Assembly (NCBI RefSeq): GCF_016901835.1 | Contig: NZ_JACJKX010000003.1 | Location: 62,001-126,000, forward strand | Length of the DNA: 64,000 nucleotides | Source of the DNA: Parasutterella secunda | Lineage (GTDB): Bacteria; Pseudomonadota; Gammaproteobacteria; Burkholderiales; Burkholderiaceae_F | Reading direction: 5' to 3' | Shown here: positions 50,221 through 58,973 of the stretch, in pieces | Layout of the letters: each line of letters opens with the position of its first letter | Position numbering within the stretch: position 1 is the first letter of the stretch | Translations under genes and position numbers: made by a program | Notes under the pieces: model-generated | Told to the model about the DNA's origin: nothing | The model's input: only the letters and a program-made list of their open reading frames with translations | The model's database searches: none

Positions 50221-50766
50221 ATGAGTTGCAGCGGAAACTGTTCTTCGTGCGGTAGTGATTGCCAAAAACAACCCCTTCGCCATCCCAATATTACAGGAGC
50301 GATTTTGGGTCAATTCATGATGGAAATGGCGATGCGTTCACGGAAAAATGCCGCCGGTGAAATCACCGAAGAGCAGATGGATGAGATGGATCGCAAGACG
50401 ATGAATTGGTTGGGTGCGACCTTCAGCGGTCAAAACGCTCAATTTGACGTGGATGCTGAGTGGTACCCGAAAGGGGTTGCCGGTAATCTGCGCTTAAAGC
50501 TTGGCAATGAATTGGCTCAGGCTGCCGGAGGAAAATTGCCCGAAGATAATGCCACGCTTATTTTTTCTGCGATGGCTGTCTTCATGGCCGAAGTTTACGA
50601 TACGCTTGCCCAGGTGACGAAAAAGGGGATTGAGCCCATCGGAGAAGTGCCCGCACCGGAAATGTTAGCGTTGCTCAAGCGCTGGACCGAGATGCTTGTG
50701 GGCTATGAGCTCAAGTGGCGTGATCCTTCTGAAGAAGAAACCAAGCAGGATAAACCTGCTGCCTAA
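50221..50766 (+). CDS. Cluster protein D: unknown, with N-terminal Cys cluster
   Basis: 181 residues. Starts with four Cys in 14 residues (C3, C7, C10, C14; Cx3Cx2Cx3C), which could bind a metal or Fe-S centre. Then WLGATFSGQNAQFDVDAEWYP (about 63-83), an IFSAMAVFMAEVYDTLAQV helix and WTEMLVGYELKW. Acidic, disordered tail. AAGGAGT precedes the start; its stop is followed at once by a terminator. Family unknown; redox or metal role is only suggested by the Cys pattern. Confidence 0.7.
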   Translation: MSCSGNCSSCGSDCQKQPLRHPNITGAILGQFMMEMAMRSRKNAAGEITEEQMDEMDRKTMNWLGATFSGQNAQFDVDAEWYPKGVAGNLRLKLGNELAQAAGGKLPEDNATLIFSAMAVFMAEVYDTLAQVTKKGIEPIGEVPAPEMLALLKRWTEMLVGYELKWRDPSEEETKQDKPAA

Positions 50767-50795
50767 AAAAGAGCCGCCCACGAGGCGGCTTTCGT
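50766..50795. terminator. Bidirectional terminator between cluster D and smpB
   Basis: AGCCGCC (50772-50778), loop CACGA, GGCGGCT (50784-50790). On the minus strand it is followed by CTTTTTT, ending smpB; on the plus strand by TTCG. Confidence 0.8.
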
Positions 50796-50803
50796 TACGG
50801 GAC

Positions 50804-51253
50804 TTAGCGGGTTGCCTTTTTCATCAGGCGTTCGCGGTCGCGATTCCATTGTTTTTTACTTTCATCGGCGCGTTTTTCGTATTCACGCTTACCCTTAGCA
50901 AGCGCAACGGTTAACTTCACCCGACCACGGGAAAAGTGCATATCCAACGGAATTAACGCGTAGCCTGCCCGCTCAACCTTACCGATCAATTTGTTGATTT
51001 CTCGGGCGTGCATTAAGAGTTTGCGTACCCGAGTAGGATCAGGCTTGGTGTGAGTACTGGCGGTTTTAAGCGGAGTGACATGAGCGTTTAAAAGATACAG
51101 CTCGCCAGAGCGCACGATTACGTGAGCTTCCTTAATTTGTGCGCGTCCTTCACGGATGGATTTGACTTCCCAACCTTCGAGCACGAGGCCTGCTTCATGC
51201 TTTTCTTCAATGTAGTAGTCAAAAAGAGCTTTACGATTAACAATATTGGCCAC
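50804..51253 (-). CDS. smpB: SsrA-binding protein SmpB
   Basis: 149 residues. [53 protein letters not shown] and the basic C-terminal tail ([20 protein letters not shown]) are SmpB hallmarks. It delivers tmRNA to stalled ribosomes in trans-translation. Transcribed away from rnfH; E. coli has ratA between the two, which is missing here. Confidence 0.97.
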   Translation of the reverse strand: MANIVNRKALFDYYIEEKHEAGLVLEGWEVKSIREGRAQIKEAHVIVRSGELYLLNAHVTPLKTASTHTKPDPTRVRKLLMHAREINKLIGKVERAGYALIPLDMHFSRGRVKLTVALAKGKREYEKRADESKKQWNRDRERLMKKATR

Positions 51254-51399
51254 GATTTAAAAATTCTTTTGATTATTGAAAACAGGAAGAATTCTAGCAA
51301 GAGCCTGTGATTTTGTTCGTAGGAGTCAAGTAAAACCTTTTTTCCCAATCTCAAATCGTTACAATAGGATCGTATTCTTTTGTTTTCGAGGCAGAGCAG

Positions 51400-51711
51400 A
51401 TGATTGAGGTAACGGTGGTAAGACTCAACCGTGAAGAGCTGAATATAAAAACAATCAGCGTTTCGGAAGGTACGACGCTTGAAGAGGCCGTTTGCCAAGC
51501 AGGGTGGTCGGTTGGCAATAACCATAAACTCGCGGTTTGGAATGTACTTGCCGATCCCGATCAACCTGCCCGCGCCGGCGATCGAATCGAAATTTTGCCG
51601 CCCTTGACAGTCGATCCGATGACTGCCAGACGATTGCGTGAAGAAAAAAATCAAAAGCCCGCCAACAGCCTCATTCATGGGCGAAACGGCGGTAAACATC
51701 GATTAATTTAA
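51400..51711 (+). CDS. rnfH: RnfH-family protein
   Basis: 103 residues with a ubiquitin-like fold of the RnfH/UPF0125 family: IEVTVVRL, EGTTLEEAVCQAGW, LAVWNVLADPDQPARAGDRIEILPPLTVDPMTARRLRE. Basic tail. Conserved neighbour of smpB in proteobacteria; biochemical role uncertain. Confidence 0.9.
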   Translation: MIEVTVVRLNREELNIKTISVSEGTTLEEAVCQAGWSVGNNHKLAVWNVLADPDQPARAGDRIEILPPLTVDPMTARRLREEKNQKPANSLIHGRNGGKHRLI

Positions 51712-51733
51712 ACCGGGAAAAGTTCAATTGCTA

Positions 51734-51763
51734 TTGCGAAAAGGAGGACGGATAAGTTAAAAT
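51734..51763 (+). promoter_or_regulatory. Putative guaB promoter
   Basis: TTGCGA (51734-51739), 18-base spacer, TAAAAT (51758-51763), 75 bases before the guaB ATG. The -10 matches five of six consensus bases. Confidence 0.5.
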
Positions 51764-51836
51764 ACACCGTTAATCTTTTTACGCCATTCTCTATGGCGAT
51801 GCCGAATTTTTTCCACATTTTTCGACTGAGGTTAAC

Positions 51837-53303
51837 ATGCGCATTAGACAAAAGGCTCTTACTTTTGATGATGTGTTGCTCGTTCCGGCACACTCTACTG
51901 TTCTTCCCCGCGACACTGTTCTGTCCACCAAAATTACCCGTGAATTAACGTTGAATATTCCGATGGTTTCCGCCGCTATGGATACCGTTACGGAATCGGG
52001 TTTGGCCATTGCATTGGCTCAAGAAGGCGGTATCGGTTTTATTCACAAGAATATGAGCCCGAAGCAGCAGGCTGCTGAAGTGGCTCGTGTGAAGCGTCAT
52101 GAAGCCGGTATGGTGGCCGATCCCATCACGGTGACCCCGGGCATGACCGTGGGTGAAGTGATTCGTTTGAGCCGTGAACGTCATATCTCCGGTCTTCCGG
52201 TTGTGGATGGTAAGCGCGTCCTCGGTATGGTCACCTCCCGTGACTTGCGTTTTGAAACCCGCATGGATATTCCGGTTTCTCAAATCATGACGCCCGCTGA
52301 CCGTTTGGTGACGGTTCGTGAAGGAGCAAGTCTTGATGACGCCAAGCGTTTGATGCACCAACACCGTGTCGAACGTGTTCTTGTCGTGGATAAGGACTTT
52401 AACTTGAGCGGCTTGATGACGGTTAAGGACATCATCAAAGCCGGTGAACACCCCAATGCCGCAAAAGACTCTCACGGCCGTCTCTTGGCCGGTGCTGCCG
52501 TCGGTGTCGGTGCCGGTACCGAAGAACGTATTGAATTGATGCTCGAAGCCGGTGTGGACGTGATTGTTGTTGACACGGCTCACGGTCACTCTCAAGGCGT
52601 GCTCGATCGCGTGGCTTGGGTGAAGAAGAACTACCCGCAATTGCAAGTGATCGGCGGTAATATTGCTACGGCTGAAGCTGCCCGTGCATTGGTCGATGCC
52701 GGTGCTGACGGCGTTAAGGTCGGTATCGGACCGGGCTCTATTTGTACGACTCGTATCGTGGCCGGTGTCGGTGTTCCGCAAATTACGGCTGTTTCCGATG
52801 TGGCCCAAGCTCTGGAAGGTACGGGTGTGCCGTTGATCGCTGACGGCGGTATCCGCTTCTCAGGCGACATTGCCAAGGCGTTGGCTGCCGGTGCTTATGC
52901 TGTCATGATGGGCGGCATGTTTGCCGGTACGGATGAAGCTCCGGGTGAAGTGGTTCTCTACCAAGGCCGCTCCTTCAAGAGCTACCGCGGTATGGGCAGC
53001 TTGGGCGCAATGACCAAGGGCTCTGCCGACCGCTACTTCCAAGACAACAATTCCGGCAACATCAGCAAGTTTGTTCCGGAAGGTATTGAAGGCATGGTAC
53101 CTTATAAGGGACCGTTGTCTCAGATCGTCTACCAAATGATCGGCGGCTTGCGCTCCTCTATGGGTTACTGCGGTTGCCGCACGATCGAAGAAATGCGTCA
53201 ACGTGCCGAATTCGTTGAAATTACGGCTGCCGGTTGGCGTGAATCGCACGTCCACGACGTGAGAATTACCAAGGAAGCTCCGAACTATCGTCAGGATCAT
53301 TAA
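51837..53303 (+). CDS. guaB: IMP dehydrogenase
   Basis: 488 residues, same length as the E. coli enzyme. TIM barrel with two CBS domains inserted (about 95-205), active-site loop [12 protein letters not shown] (Cys near 305), [15 protein letters not shown] and [15 protein letters not shown], and flap RGMGSLGAM. Oxidises IMP to XMP with NAD+, the first committed step of GTP synthesis. Followed by guaA after 103 bases. Confidence 0.98.
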   Translation: MRIRQKALTFDDVLLVPAHSTVLPRDTVLSTKITRELTLNIPMVSAAMDTVTESGLAIALAQEGGIGFIHKNMSPKQQAAEVARVKRHEAGMVADPITVTPGMTVGEVIRLSRERHISGLPVVDGKRVLGMVTSRDLRFETRMDIPVSQIMTPADRLVTVREGASLDDAKRLMHQHRVERVLVVDKDFNLSGLMTVKDIIKAGEHPNAAKDSHGRLLAGAAVGVGAGTEERIELMLEAGVDVIVVDTAHGHSQGVLDRVAWVKKNYPQLQVIGGNIATAEAARALVDAGADGVKVGIGPGSICTTRIVAGVGVPQITAVSDVAQALEGTGVPLIADGGIRFSGDIAKALAAGAYAVMMGGMFAGTDEAPGEVVLYQGRSFKSYRGMGSLGAMTKGSADRYFQDNNSGNISKFVPEGIEGMVPYKGPLSQIVYQMIGGLRSSMGYCGCRTIEEMRQRAEFVEITAAGWRESHVHDVRITKEAPNYRQDH

Positions 53304-53330
53304 CAGTCGGTAGCATCTTTTGAAAAGAAA

Positions 53331-53374
53331 TTAGGCGCGAGTCGGGTTCATTCTGTAAACTTACTCGCGCCTAA
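53331..53374 (+). promoter_or_regulatory. 12-bp perfect hairpin between guaB and guaA
   Basis: TTAGGCGCGAGT (53331-53342) and ACTCGCGCCTAA (53363-53374) are perfectly complementary, with a 20-base loop and then ATAATTTTG. It could attenuate transcription into guaA or stabilise guaB mRNA. Confidence 0.55.
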
Positions 53375-53406
53375 ATAATTTTGTTATTACTTTTTAATTA
53401 ACGACA

Positions 53407-54972
53407 ATGACTCACGATCGTATTCTTATTTTGGACTTCGGCTCTCAAGTCACGCAGCTCATCGCTCGTCGTGTCCGTGAGGCCCACGTCTACTGCGAAG
53501 TTCATCCCAACGATGTCTCCGAGAGCTTTATTCGTGAATTCAATCCGAAGGGCATTATTTTGTCCGGCTCTCATATGAGCGCATACGAAGAAAGTACCGA
53601 TCGAATCAGCGACGCGGTTTTCAATGCCGGTGTGCCGATTCTTGGTATCTGCTACGGCATGCAGACCATGGCTCAGCAATTGGGTGGCAAGGTCGAAAAC
53701 ATCGGCAAGCGTGAATTCGGTTATGCCGAGGTGAAAAACCACAATAATTCGACACTCTTAAAGGGTATCGAAGATATGAAAAATGAAGCCGGCGAATCCA
53801 TCATGAAAGTGTGGATGAGTCACGGCGACAAGGTGACGGTGTTGCCCGAAGGGTTTGAAGTCATGTGCTCGACACCGTCTTGTCCGATTGCCGGTATGTG
53901 TGATGAAAAGCGTCACTACTATGCCGTGCAATTCCACCCGGAAGTCACGCACACGCTTCAGGGACGCGCACTTTTAAACCGTTTCGTGCTCGATATCTGT
54001 AAGGCCGAACCCTCCTGGATCATGGGTGACTATGTGAAGGAAGCTGTTGAGCAGATTCGTGCTCAGGTCGGCGATGAAGAAGTCATTTTGGGCCTCTCAG
54101 GCGGCGTGGACTCCTCTGTGACGGCTGCTTTGATTCACCGCGCCATCGGCAAACAACTCACCTGCGTTTTCGTTGACAACGGTCTGTTACGTAAAAACGA
54201 ACGTGAACAGGTGCGTGAAACCTTTGAAAAGAACATGGGCTTAAAACTCATTGTGGTTGATGCCGTGGATCGCTTCATGGGTGAATTGGCCGGTGTGACC
54301 GATCCTGAGCAAAAGCGCAAGATCATCGGTCGCCTCTTTGTCGAAGTGTTCCAGGAAGAAGCCGCCAAGTTGCCCAACGCCAAATGGTTGGCTCAAGGTA
54401 CGATTTATCCGGACGTGATTGAATCGGCCGGCGCCAAAACCAAGAAAGCCAAGACCATCAAGAGCCACCACAATGTGGGCGGTTTGCCCGATACGCTCCA
54501 CCTGAAGCTTTTGGAACCCTTGCGCGGTCTTTTCAAGGACGAAGTGCGTGAATTGGGCGTCGCTTTGGGACTGCCTGCTGAAATGGTCTATCGCCATCCG
54601 TTCCCGGGACCGGGTTTGGGTGTTCGCATTTTGGGCGAAGTGAAAAAAGAATACGCCGATCTTTTGCGTGAAGCCGATGCGATCTTCATCGAAGAATTGC
54701 GTAAGGCCGGTCTCTATGACAAGGTAAGCCAAGCGTTTGTCGTGTTCCTGCCCGTTAAGAGCGTGGGCGTGATGGGCGACGGCCGCACCTATGAATGGGT
54801 CGTGAGTTTGCGCTCGGTTGAAACGAGCGACTTTATGACCGCCCGTTGGTCTCACTTGCCGTATGAATTGTTGGGTACAGTTTCCAACCGTATCATCAAT
54901 GAAGTTCGCGGCATCAATCGTGTCTGCTACGACATCAGCGGTAAACCGCCTGCCACGATTGAGTGGGAATAA
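53407..54972 (+). CDS. guaA: GMP synthase (glutamine-hydrolysing)
   Basis: 521 residues. Class I glutamine amidotransferase domain ([17 protein letters not shown] with nucleophile Cys near 82; [10 protein letters not shown]), then an ATP pyrophosphatase with [14 protein letters not shown] (P-loop) and the C-terminal dimerisation domain with [17 protein letters not shown]. Aminates XMP to GMP after GuaB. Ends at a strong terminator. Confidence 0.98.
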   Translation: MTHDRILILDFGSQVTQLIARRVREAHVYCEVHPNDVSESFIREFNPKGIILSGSHMSAYEESTDRISDAVFNAGVPILGICYGMQTMAQQLGGKVENIGKREFGYAEVKNHNNSTLLKGIEDMKNEAGESIMKVWMSHGDKVTVLPEGFEVMCSTPSCPIAGMCDEKRHYYAVQFHPEVTHTLQGRALLNRFVLDICKAEPSWIMGDYVKEAVEQIRAQVGDEEVILGLSGGVDSSVTAALIHRAIGKQLTCVFVDNGLLRKNEREQVRETFEKNMGLKLIVVDAVDRFMGELAGVTDPEQKRKIIGRLFVEVFQEEAAKLPNAKWLAQGTIYPDVIESAGAKTKKAKTIKSHHNVGGLPDTLHLKLLEPLRGLFKDEVRELGVALGLPAEMVYRHPFPGPGLGVRILGEVKKEYADLLREADAIFIEELRKAGLYDKVSQAFVVFLPVKSVGVMGDGRTYEWVVSLRSVETSDFMTARWSHLPYELLGTVSNRIINEVRGINRVCYDISGKPPATIEWE

Positions 54973-55005
54973 TTCAAGCACATGAAATAGCTTGAAAAAA
55001 GCAGA

Positions 55006-55047
55006 AAAGGATTGAAATCAACTACTTGATTTTCAATCCTTTTTTTC
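55006..55047 (+). terminator. Terminator after guaA
   Basis: AAAGGATTGAAATCA with TTGATTTTCAATCCTTT and seven T residues; long stem with one mismatch. Confidence 0.9.
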
Positions 55048-55048
55048 A

Positions 55049-55549
55049 TAAATGCAACAGAAATGACTTGCAATGGTTCGCAACCTCTAGAAATAAAAAT
55101 TCAAGGTATTTAAAAAGGTATCAAAAAGCGAGGTCGAGGTATAAAATCGAATTTCATTGCTTTCTTGGATCATAAACACGCGAGCCCCGATAGTCGGGAC
55201 TACCGAGGCTCTTTACTTACGCGTTCAGCATGCGAGTGGCAAGATTAACGCTATGATGATTTTGATCACCCAACGTCTCAAGCGTTTTGCTATACTGACG
55301 GAAGAGATTGAATGTAGGCGCATTTTCAATCTTCCTTTAAGCGGCTTAGATGGTGGTCATCTAAGCCGTTTTGCTATGATTTTGTCCCCCGAGATTGAGA
55401 GGAAATCACAGCAAAACCTCTCAATACTTAACGGAGGAAATGCACCTAACTCCGTTGGACGTGGATCGCATTTTATCAAACCAACGCAATGGCTAGACAT
55501 TGTGAGAGCAAAGATCGATAACTACGGTGTGATTAGCTTTTTTATTGAT
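55049..55549. other. 500-base intergenic region with two stacked hairpins, possible small RNA
   Basis: No convincing protein gene; a 179-codon plus frame extends into the antisense of the kinase gene and is rejected. TATACT at 55290-55295 is followed by GGAAGAGATTGAA/TTCAATCTTCC (55299-55334, 2-base bulge) and by CGGCTTAGATG/CATCTAAGCCG (55341-55367) ending in TTTTG, i.e. promoter-like, hairpin, terminator. Further right a strong AACGGAGGAAATG site (ATG 55440) opens an 18-codon frame. Confidence 0.4.
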
Positions 55550-56944
55550 CTATTTTTGAAGCATGACCGTAAGCCCTTTATGTCCCTCTTCGGCATGGGG
55601 ATCTGTCTCATTAAGCAAGACCCTCAATTTGTTTTTCTCTGCAAGTGTTTTCACAATGGCCATTCCCAATCCGGTTCCGGTTACCCCAGTTCCTAAAACT
55701 CGGTAAAACGGATCAAACACCCGTTCACGTTCTTCTTTGGCTATCCCGGGACCGTTATCGCTTACGCTGAGTTTAAAAGGAGAGAGCGACTGCAAGCGAA
55801 TCTCTATCTTCGATCCTTCCGGGCAATACTTCACGGCGTTTTCCAAAAGATTGCGCAGAATGGTGAACAGGTCATCCTCACAGATATCGACCGTGATATT
55901 CGCATCGGGGTCTAATTCATCAAAACCGAGAGCTTCAATTGCGATTTGTTTTTTCTCTGCTTCGGACCAAATCTGCTCGATCACGTTTGCCAGTACCCGA
56001 GAAATTTGTGCCGATTTTTCGGGCTGTAGCTTAGACGGCTGCTGTGCCCGTTTGAGTGAAAGCAGTTGCGAAACCAGGCGTGTTGCCCTGTTAATACTTT
56101 GTCGCAAGTCATTCATCTGCTTTTGGCTCTCGGCATTCAAAGCTGATTTTTCAAGTCGCTCGGCCTGCAGGGACAATGCAGCAAGAGGGGAGCGCAACTC
56201 ATGAGCAGCATCGGCAACAAAGCGTGATTCGCTTTCGCGCAGTTCGGAAATTCTTTTGAGTACACCGTTAAAAGCCTGCACCAAGGGAAGAAGTTCCTTG
56301 GGTAAATTAGACGGATCAATCGGTCGGATATCGTCAGGTTCCCGTTTATTGATCGAGTCGGTGAGTTGTCTGATCGGTTGCATGGAATACCACAATACAA
56401 CGGCCAATATCACCACAATGACAAAAGAGAGCCCCAACAAAGGCAAAATAGCAGCGATGGCGGTTTGTCGGGCAATTTTTTCGATTTCTTTCGTTTTTTG
56501 TGCCACCGCAATATGCTTGCCGTCTGAGAGCGTCATTAAGTTGAGGCGATATTCTTTGCCGGAAATTGTTAAGGTTTGAGTACCTTCGTGCAGGTCCTTA
56601 TCAAAAACCGCCCGAATGGTTTGACCGCCCTCATGAAGTGTTCGGACCATGATGGTTGAACCGGCCTTTGCGATGGAGTCAGGCGATCGGCGATCCAATA
56701 TGAACCAGTCTTCAAAATCATCGTCGTCCATCCAAAGGGCGCCGGGGTGACGATTAGAGACATCAGTGCGGGCTAAAACGCCGCTCACTTCCTGCAAAAG
56801 GTCATCTTGTTTGTCATAGGCTTCGTGGTAGGAGACGATAAAAAGACTGATTGCCGAAATAATGGTCACGATCAAGGCGGCGGATCCCGCCCAAAGAATC
56901 AACCTTTTAACAAAGCCGTAATTTTTGACCGGTGTACAGCTCAT
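55550..56944 (-). CDS. qseC: Sensor histidine kinase, QseC-like
   Basis: 464 residues from ATG 56944, overlapping the regulator stop (ATGA). Two membrane spans (near 18-38 and 165-185) flank a periplasmic sensor domain; then HAMP (QPIRQLTDSINKR), H-box FVADAAHELRSPLAAL, N-box LRNLLENAVKYCP, and G-boxes DNGPGI and GTGLGMAIV. It phosphorylates the response regulator encoded upstream. Pairing with a ygiW gene on the other side supports the QseBC (PreAB) type; the stimulus is unknown. Confidence 0.9.
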   Translation of the reverse strand: MSCTPVKNYGFVKRLILWAGSAALIVTIISAISLFIVSYHEAYDKQDDLLQEVSGVLARTDVSNRHPGALWMDDDDFEDWFILDRRSPDSIAKAGSTIMVRTLHEGGQTIRAVFDKDLHEGTQTLTISGKEYRLNLMTLSDGKHIAVAQKTKEIEKIARQTAIAAILPLLGLSFVIVVILAVVLWYSMQPIRQLTDSINKREPDDIRPIDPSNLPKELLPLVQAFNGVLKRISELRESESRFVADAAHELRSPLAALSLQAERLEKSALNAESQKQMNDLRQSINRATRLVSQLLSLKRAQQPSKLQPEKSAQISRVLANVIEQIWSEAEKKQIAIEALGFDELDPDANITVDICEDDLFTILRNLLENAVKYCPEGSKIEIRLQSLSPFKLSVSDNGPGIAKEERERVFDPFYRVLGTGVTGTGLGMAIVKTLAEKNKLRVLLNETDPHAEEGHKGLTVMLQK

Positions 56945-57627
56945 GAAACAGGTCCTTTTTCTACCATCCAACCCAGGCCTCTGACGTTTTTAATCACATC
57001 GTTGCCCAGTTTTTTGCGAAGGGAATGAATCAGGTATTCAACAGCGTTGCTCTCGGGCTCTTCTCCCGGCTCGTAGATTCTTTCTTCAATTTTGCGTCTG
57101 GATAAAATGCTGCCGGGTCGAGCCAAAAGCGCAGCGAGCAGCGCGTATTCACGCCGAGACAAGGCAATGGTTTTGTCGCTTGAAGCTAATTTTGCCGTTT
57201 TTTCAGCCACATCAAGCGTGACAATGCCGTTTGTGAGCGAGAGATCGGATGTTTTGTTTCTGCGTCTTAAAACGGCACGGATTCGCGCGAGTAATTCGCT
57301 GATATGAAATGGTTTGACGAGATAGTCGTCTGCGCCGGCATCCAACCCTTCAAGCCTGTCATCCAAACCGTCCCGGGCGGTCAAAATAATTACTGGAACA
57401 TCTTTTTTATCACCTTTGGCTTGAGTTCTCAACGTACGCAAAATAGTCATGCCGTCCACACCCGGCAAGCCCAGGTCCAGTAACACAAAGCCGTAATCAT
57501 TAACCGAGAGCATCATAAGCGCATCGCGACCGTTGGCCACTTGCTCAACTGTGTACATTTCGTCGGTCAGTGCTCCCTTGACTGCCTGCGAGATCATCGG
57601 ATCGTCTTCAACCAAAAGAATTCGCAT
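56941..57627 (-). CDS. qseB: OmpR-family response regulator, QseB-like
   Basis: 228 residues. Receiver domain with acidic pair in VEDDP, phospho-acceptor Asp51 in LLDLGLPG, Thr/Lys switch in ILTARD and DDYLVKPF (Lys105). C-terminal winged helix with SRREYALLAALLARPG and VEYLIHSLRKKLG. The divergent ygiW gene starts 171 bases away; three 11-bp repeats between them are probable binding sites for this protein. Confidence 0.92.
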   Translation of the reverse strand: MRILLVEDDPMISQAVKGALTDEMYTVEQVANGRDALMMLSVNDYGFVLLDLGLPGVDGMTILRTLRTQAKGDKKDVPVIILTARDGLDDRLEGLDAGADDYLVKPFHISELLARIRAVLRRRNKTSDLSLTNGIVTLDVAEKTAKLASSDKTIALSRREYALLAALLARPGSILSRRKIEERIYEPGEEPESNAVEYLIHSLRKKLGNDVIKNVRGLGWMVEKGPVS

Positions 57628-57719
57628 AACATCATTTCCTCAGATATATGAAGGTATTGTAGGAGAAAGCCATTCAACGGTGAAAGTTTTTTGCAATTCG
57701 TTTCCGAGACTTAGGAAAG

Positions 57720-57752
57720 ACTAAGTTTTCGCTAGGTTTTCACTAAGTTTGT
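57720..57752 (+). promoter_or_regulatory. Three tandem 11-bp repeats, probable QseB-type operator
   Basis: ACTAAGTTTTC, GCTAGGTTTTC and ACTAAGTTTGT follow each other without gap (57720-57752). An 11-base period of direct repeats is the usual binding signature of dimeric OmpR/PhoB regulators on one face of the helix. They lie between the regulator gene and ygiW. Confidence 0.6.
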
Positions 57753-57798
57753 GTGATTAAACTGAGAGCATCTGATAAATAAATTCAAGGAGACGACT

Positions 57799-58188
57799 AT
57801 GAAAAAGACATTGATAACAGCCGCCCTCTGTGCTTTAACGATTCCCTTTGCAGCGTTGGCTCAAGGTCCCACCGGTTTTGATAAACCGGTTAAATCCGAG
57901 GCTCGTCCCCAAGGTTTTGAATTGACCACGTTGAAGTCCATCGATGAAGTGAAAAAGCACGGCCGTGATGATCAGCTCGTCGTTGTTCGTGGGCGCCTGA
58001 CCCGTCAAATGGGCCATGACAAGTATGAATTCACCGATGAAAAGGGCAACAAGATCATTGCTGAACTCGACGATGATCGCGACTGGTCTCATGTGGCGAA
58101 AGACGCTCTCGTTGATATTTTGGCAGAAGTCGATCGCAGTAAGAAGAAAGTAGAATTGGAAGTGTTGCAGGCCAAACCTGTGCGCTAA
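57799..58188 (+). CDS. ygiW: Periplasmic OB-fold stress protein, YgiW/YdeI family
   Basis: 129 residues with a signal peptide (MKKTLITAALCALTIPFAALAQ; cleavage after Ala19-21) and a BOF/OB-fold domain: LTTLKSIDEVKKHGRDDQLVVVRGRLTRQMG, YEFTDEKGNKIIAELD. E. coli ygiW precedes qseBC; here it is divergent and separated by the repeats. Role in envelope stress tolerance, probably induced by the two-component system. Confidence 0.88.
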   Translation: MKKTLITAALCALTIPFAALAQGPTGFDKPVKSEARPQGFELTTLKSIDEVKKHGRDDQLVVVRGRLTRQMGHDKYEFTDEKGNKIIAELDDDRDWSHVAKDALVDILAEVDRSKKKVELEVLQAKPVR

Positions 58189-58224
58189 GTCAGTTCAGCT
58201 TTGAGATAACGGAGACCAGAAGTC

Positions 58225-58938
58225 ATGCGTTTTGAAATAACCGGCAGCGTTGATCCGCTTTTGTCAGTTTCGTTGGAAAAGGGAGAGAAAGTCCTTGCAG
58301 AATCCAATGCCATGGTGGCAATGGACGGTGACCTCAGCCTTAAGGGTAAGAGTCGGGGCGGGATCATGAAGTCGCTTGCCCGAAAGTTTCTCAATGATGA
58401 AACGTTTTTCCAACAGTATGTTGAAGCTGAAAAAGGCGCAGGCAGTGTCCTTCTGGCTCCGAATATTCCGGGCGATATCCGCATACTGGAAGTCGGCGAT
58501 CGGCAATACATGGTCTCTGACGGCGCCTTTTTAGCGGCCAGTGAAGGCGTCGATCTGGAAGTGAAGTCTCAGGGCTTAGGCAAAGCGCTTTTAGGAGACT
58601 CGGGCGGTTTTTTCGTTATGAGCACAAGCGGTCAGGGACAGGTGGCCGTATCGGGCTTCGGGTCGGTGCGCGAACTTGAAGTTCGTGAAGGTCAATCACT
58701 TGTGGTGGACAACGGTCATTTGGTTGCCTGGGATCGCAATCTTGATTATGAGTTAAGCCTTAATACCTCTCATAGCGGCCTTTTTGGAAAACTGGTTAAC
58801 AGTCAGATTACGGGCGAAGGCATTGTGCTGAAATTCAGAGGACAGGGCAAGGTGATTGTTTGCTCCCGCAATAAGGGCGGCTTTCTGGATTGGATTTTTG
58901 CCAACAGTCCGACAGCCAAAGCAGTCAAAAACGAATAA
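58225..58938 (+). CDS. AIM24-family protein
   Basis: 237 residues of the TIGR00266/AIM24 beta-helix type: VSLEKGEKVLAESNAMVAMDGDLSL, KAGAGSVLLAPNIPGDI-like and FVMSTSGQGQVAVSGFGSV. Repeated Gly-rich strands. Bacterial members are of unknown function. Short gap after ygiW suggests the same transcript. Confidence 0.85.
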   Translation: MRFEITGSVDPLLSVSLEKGEKVLAESNAMVAMDGDLSLKGKSRGGIMKSLARKFLNDETFFQQYVEAEKGAGSVLLAPNIPGDIRILEVGDRQYMVSDGAFLAASEGVDLEVKSQGLGKALLGDSGGFFVMSTSGQGQVAVSGFGSVRELEVREGQSLVVDNGHLVAWDRNLDYELSLNTSHSGLFGKLVNSQITGEGIVLKFRGQGKVIVCSRNKGGFLDWIFANSPTAKAVKNE

Positions 58939-58973
58939 CTGAAGCAGAGGCCGACATGTCGGCCTCAATTGCT

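Noticed and set aside
51945-52808. 287-codon open frame on the minus strand
   Set aside because: Antisense shadow of guaB with His/Asn/Thr-rich nonsense composition.
54241-54981. 246-codon open frame on the minus strand
   Set aside because: Antisense shadow of guaA.
55157-55696. 179-codon open frame on the plus strand
   Set aside because: Runs into the antisense of the kinase gene, crosses two hairpins and has no ribosome binding site; composition is not protein-like.
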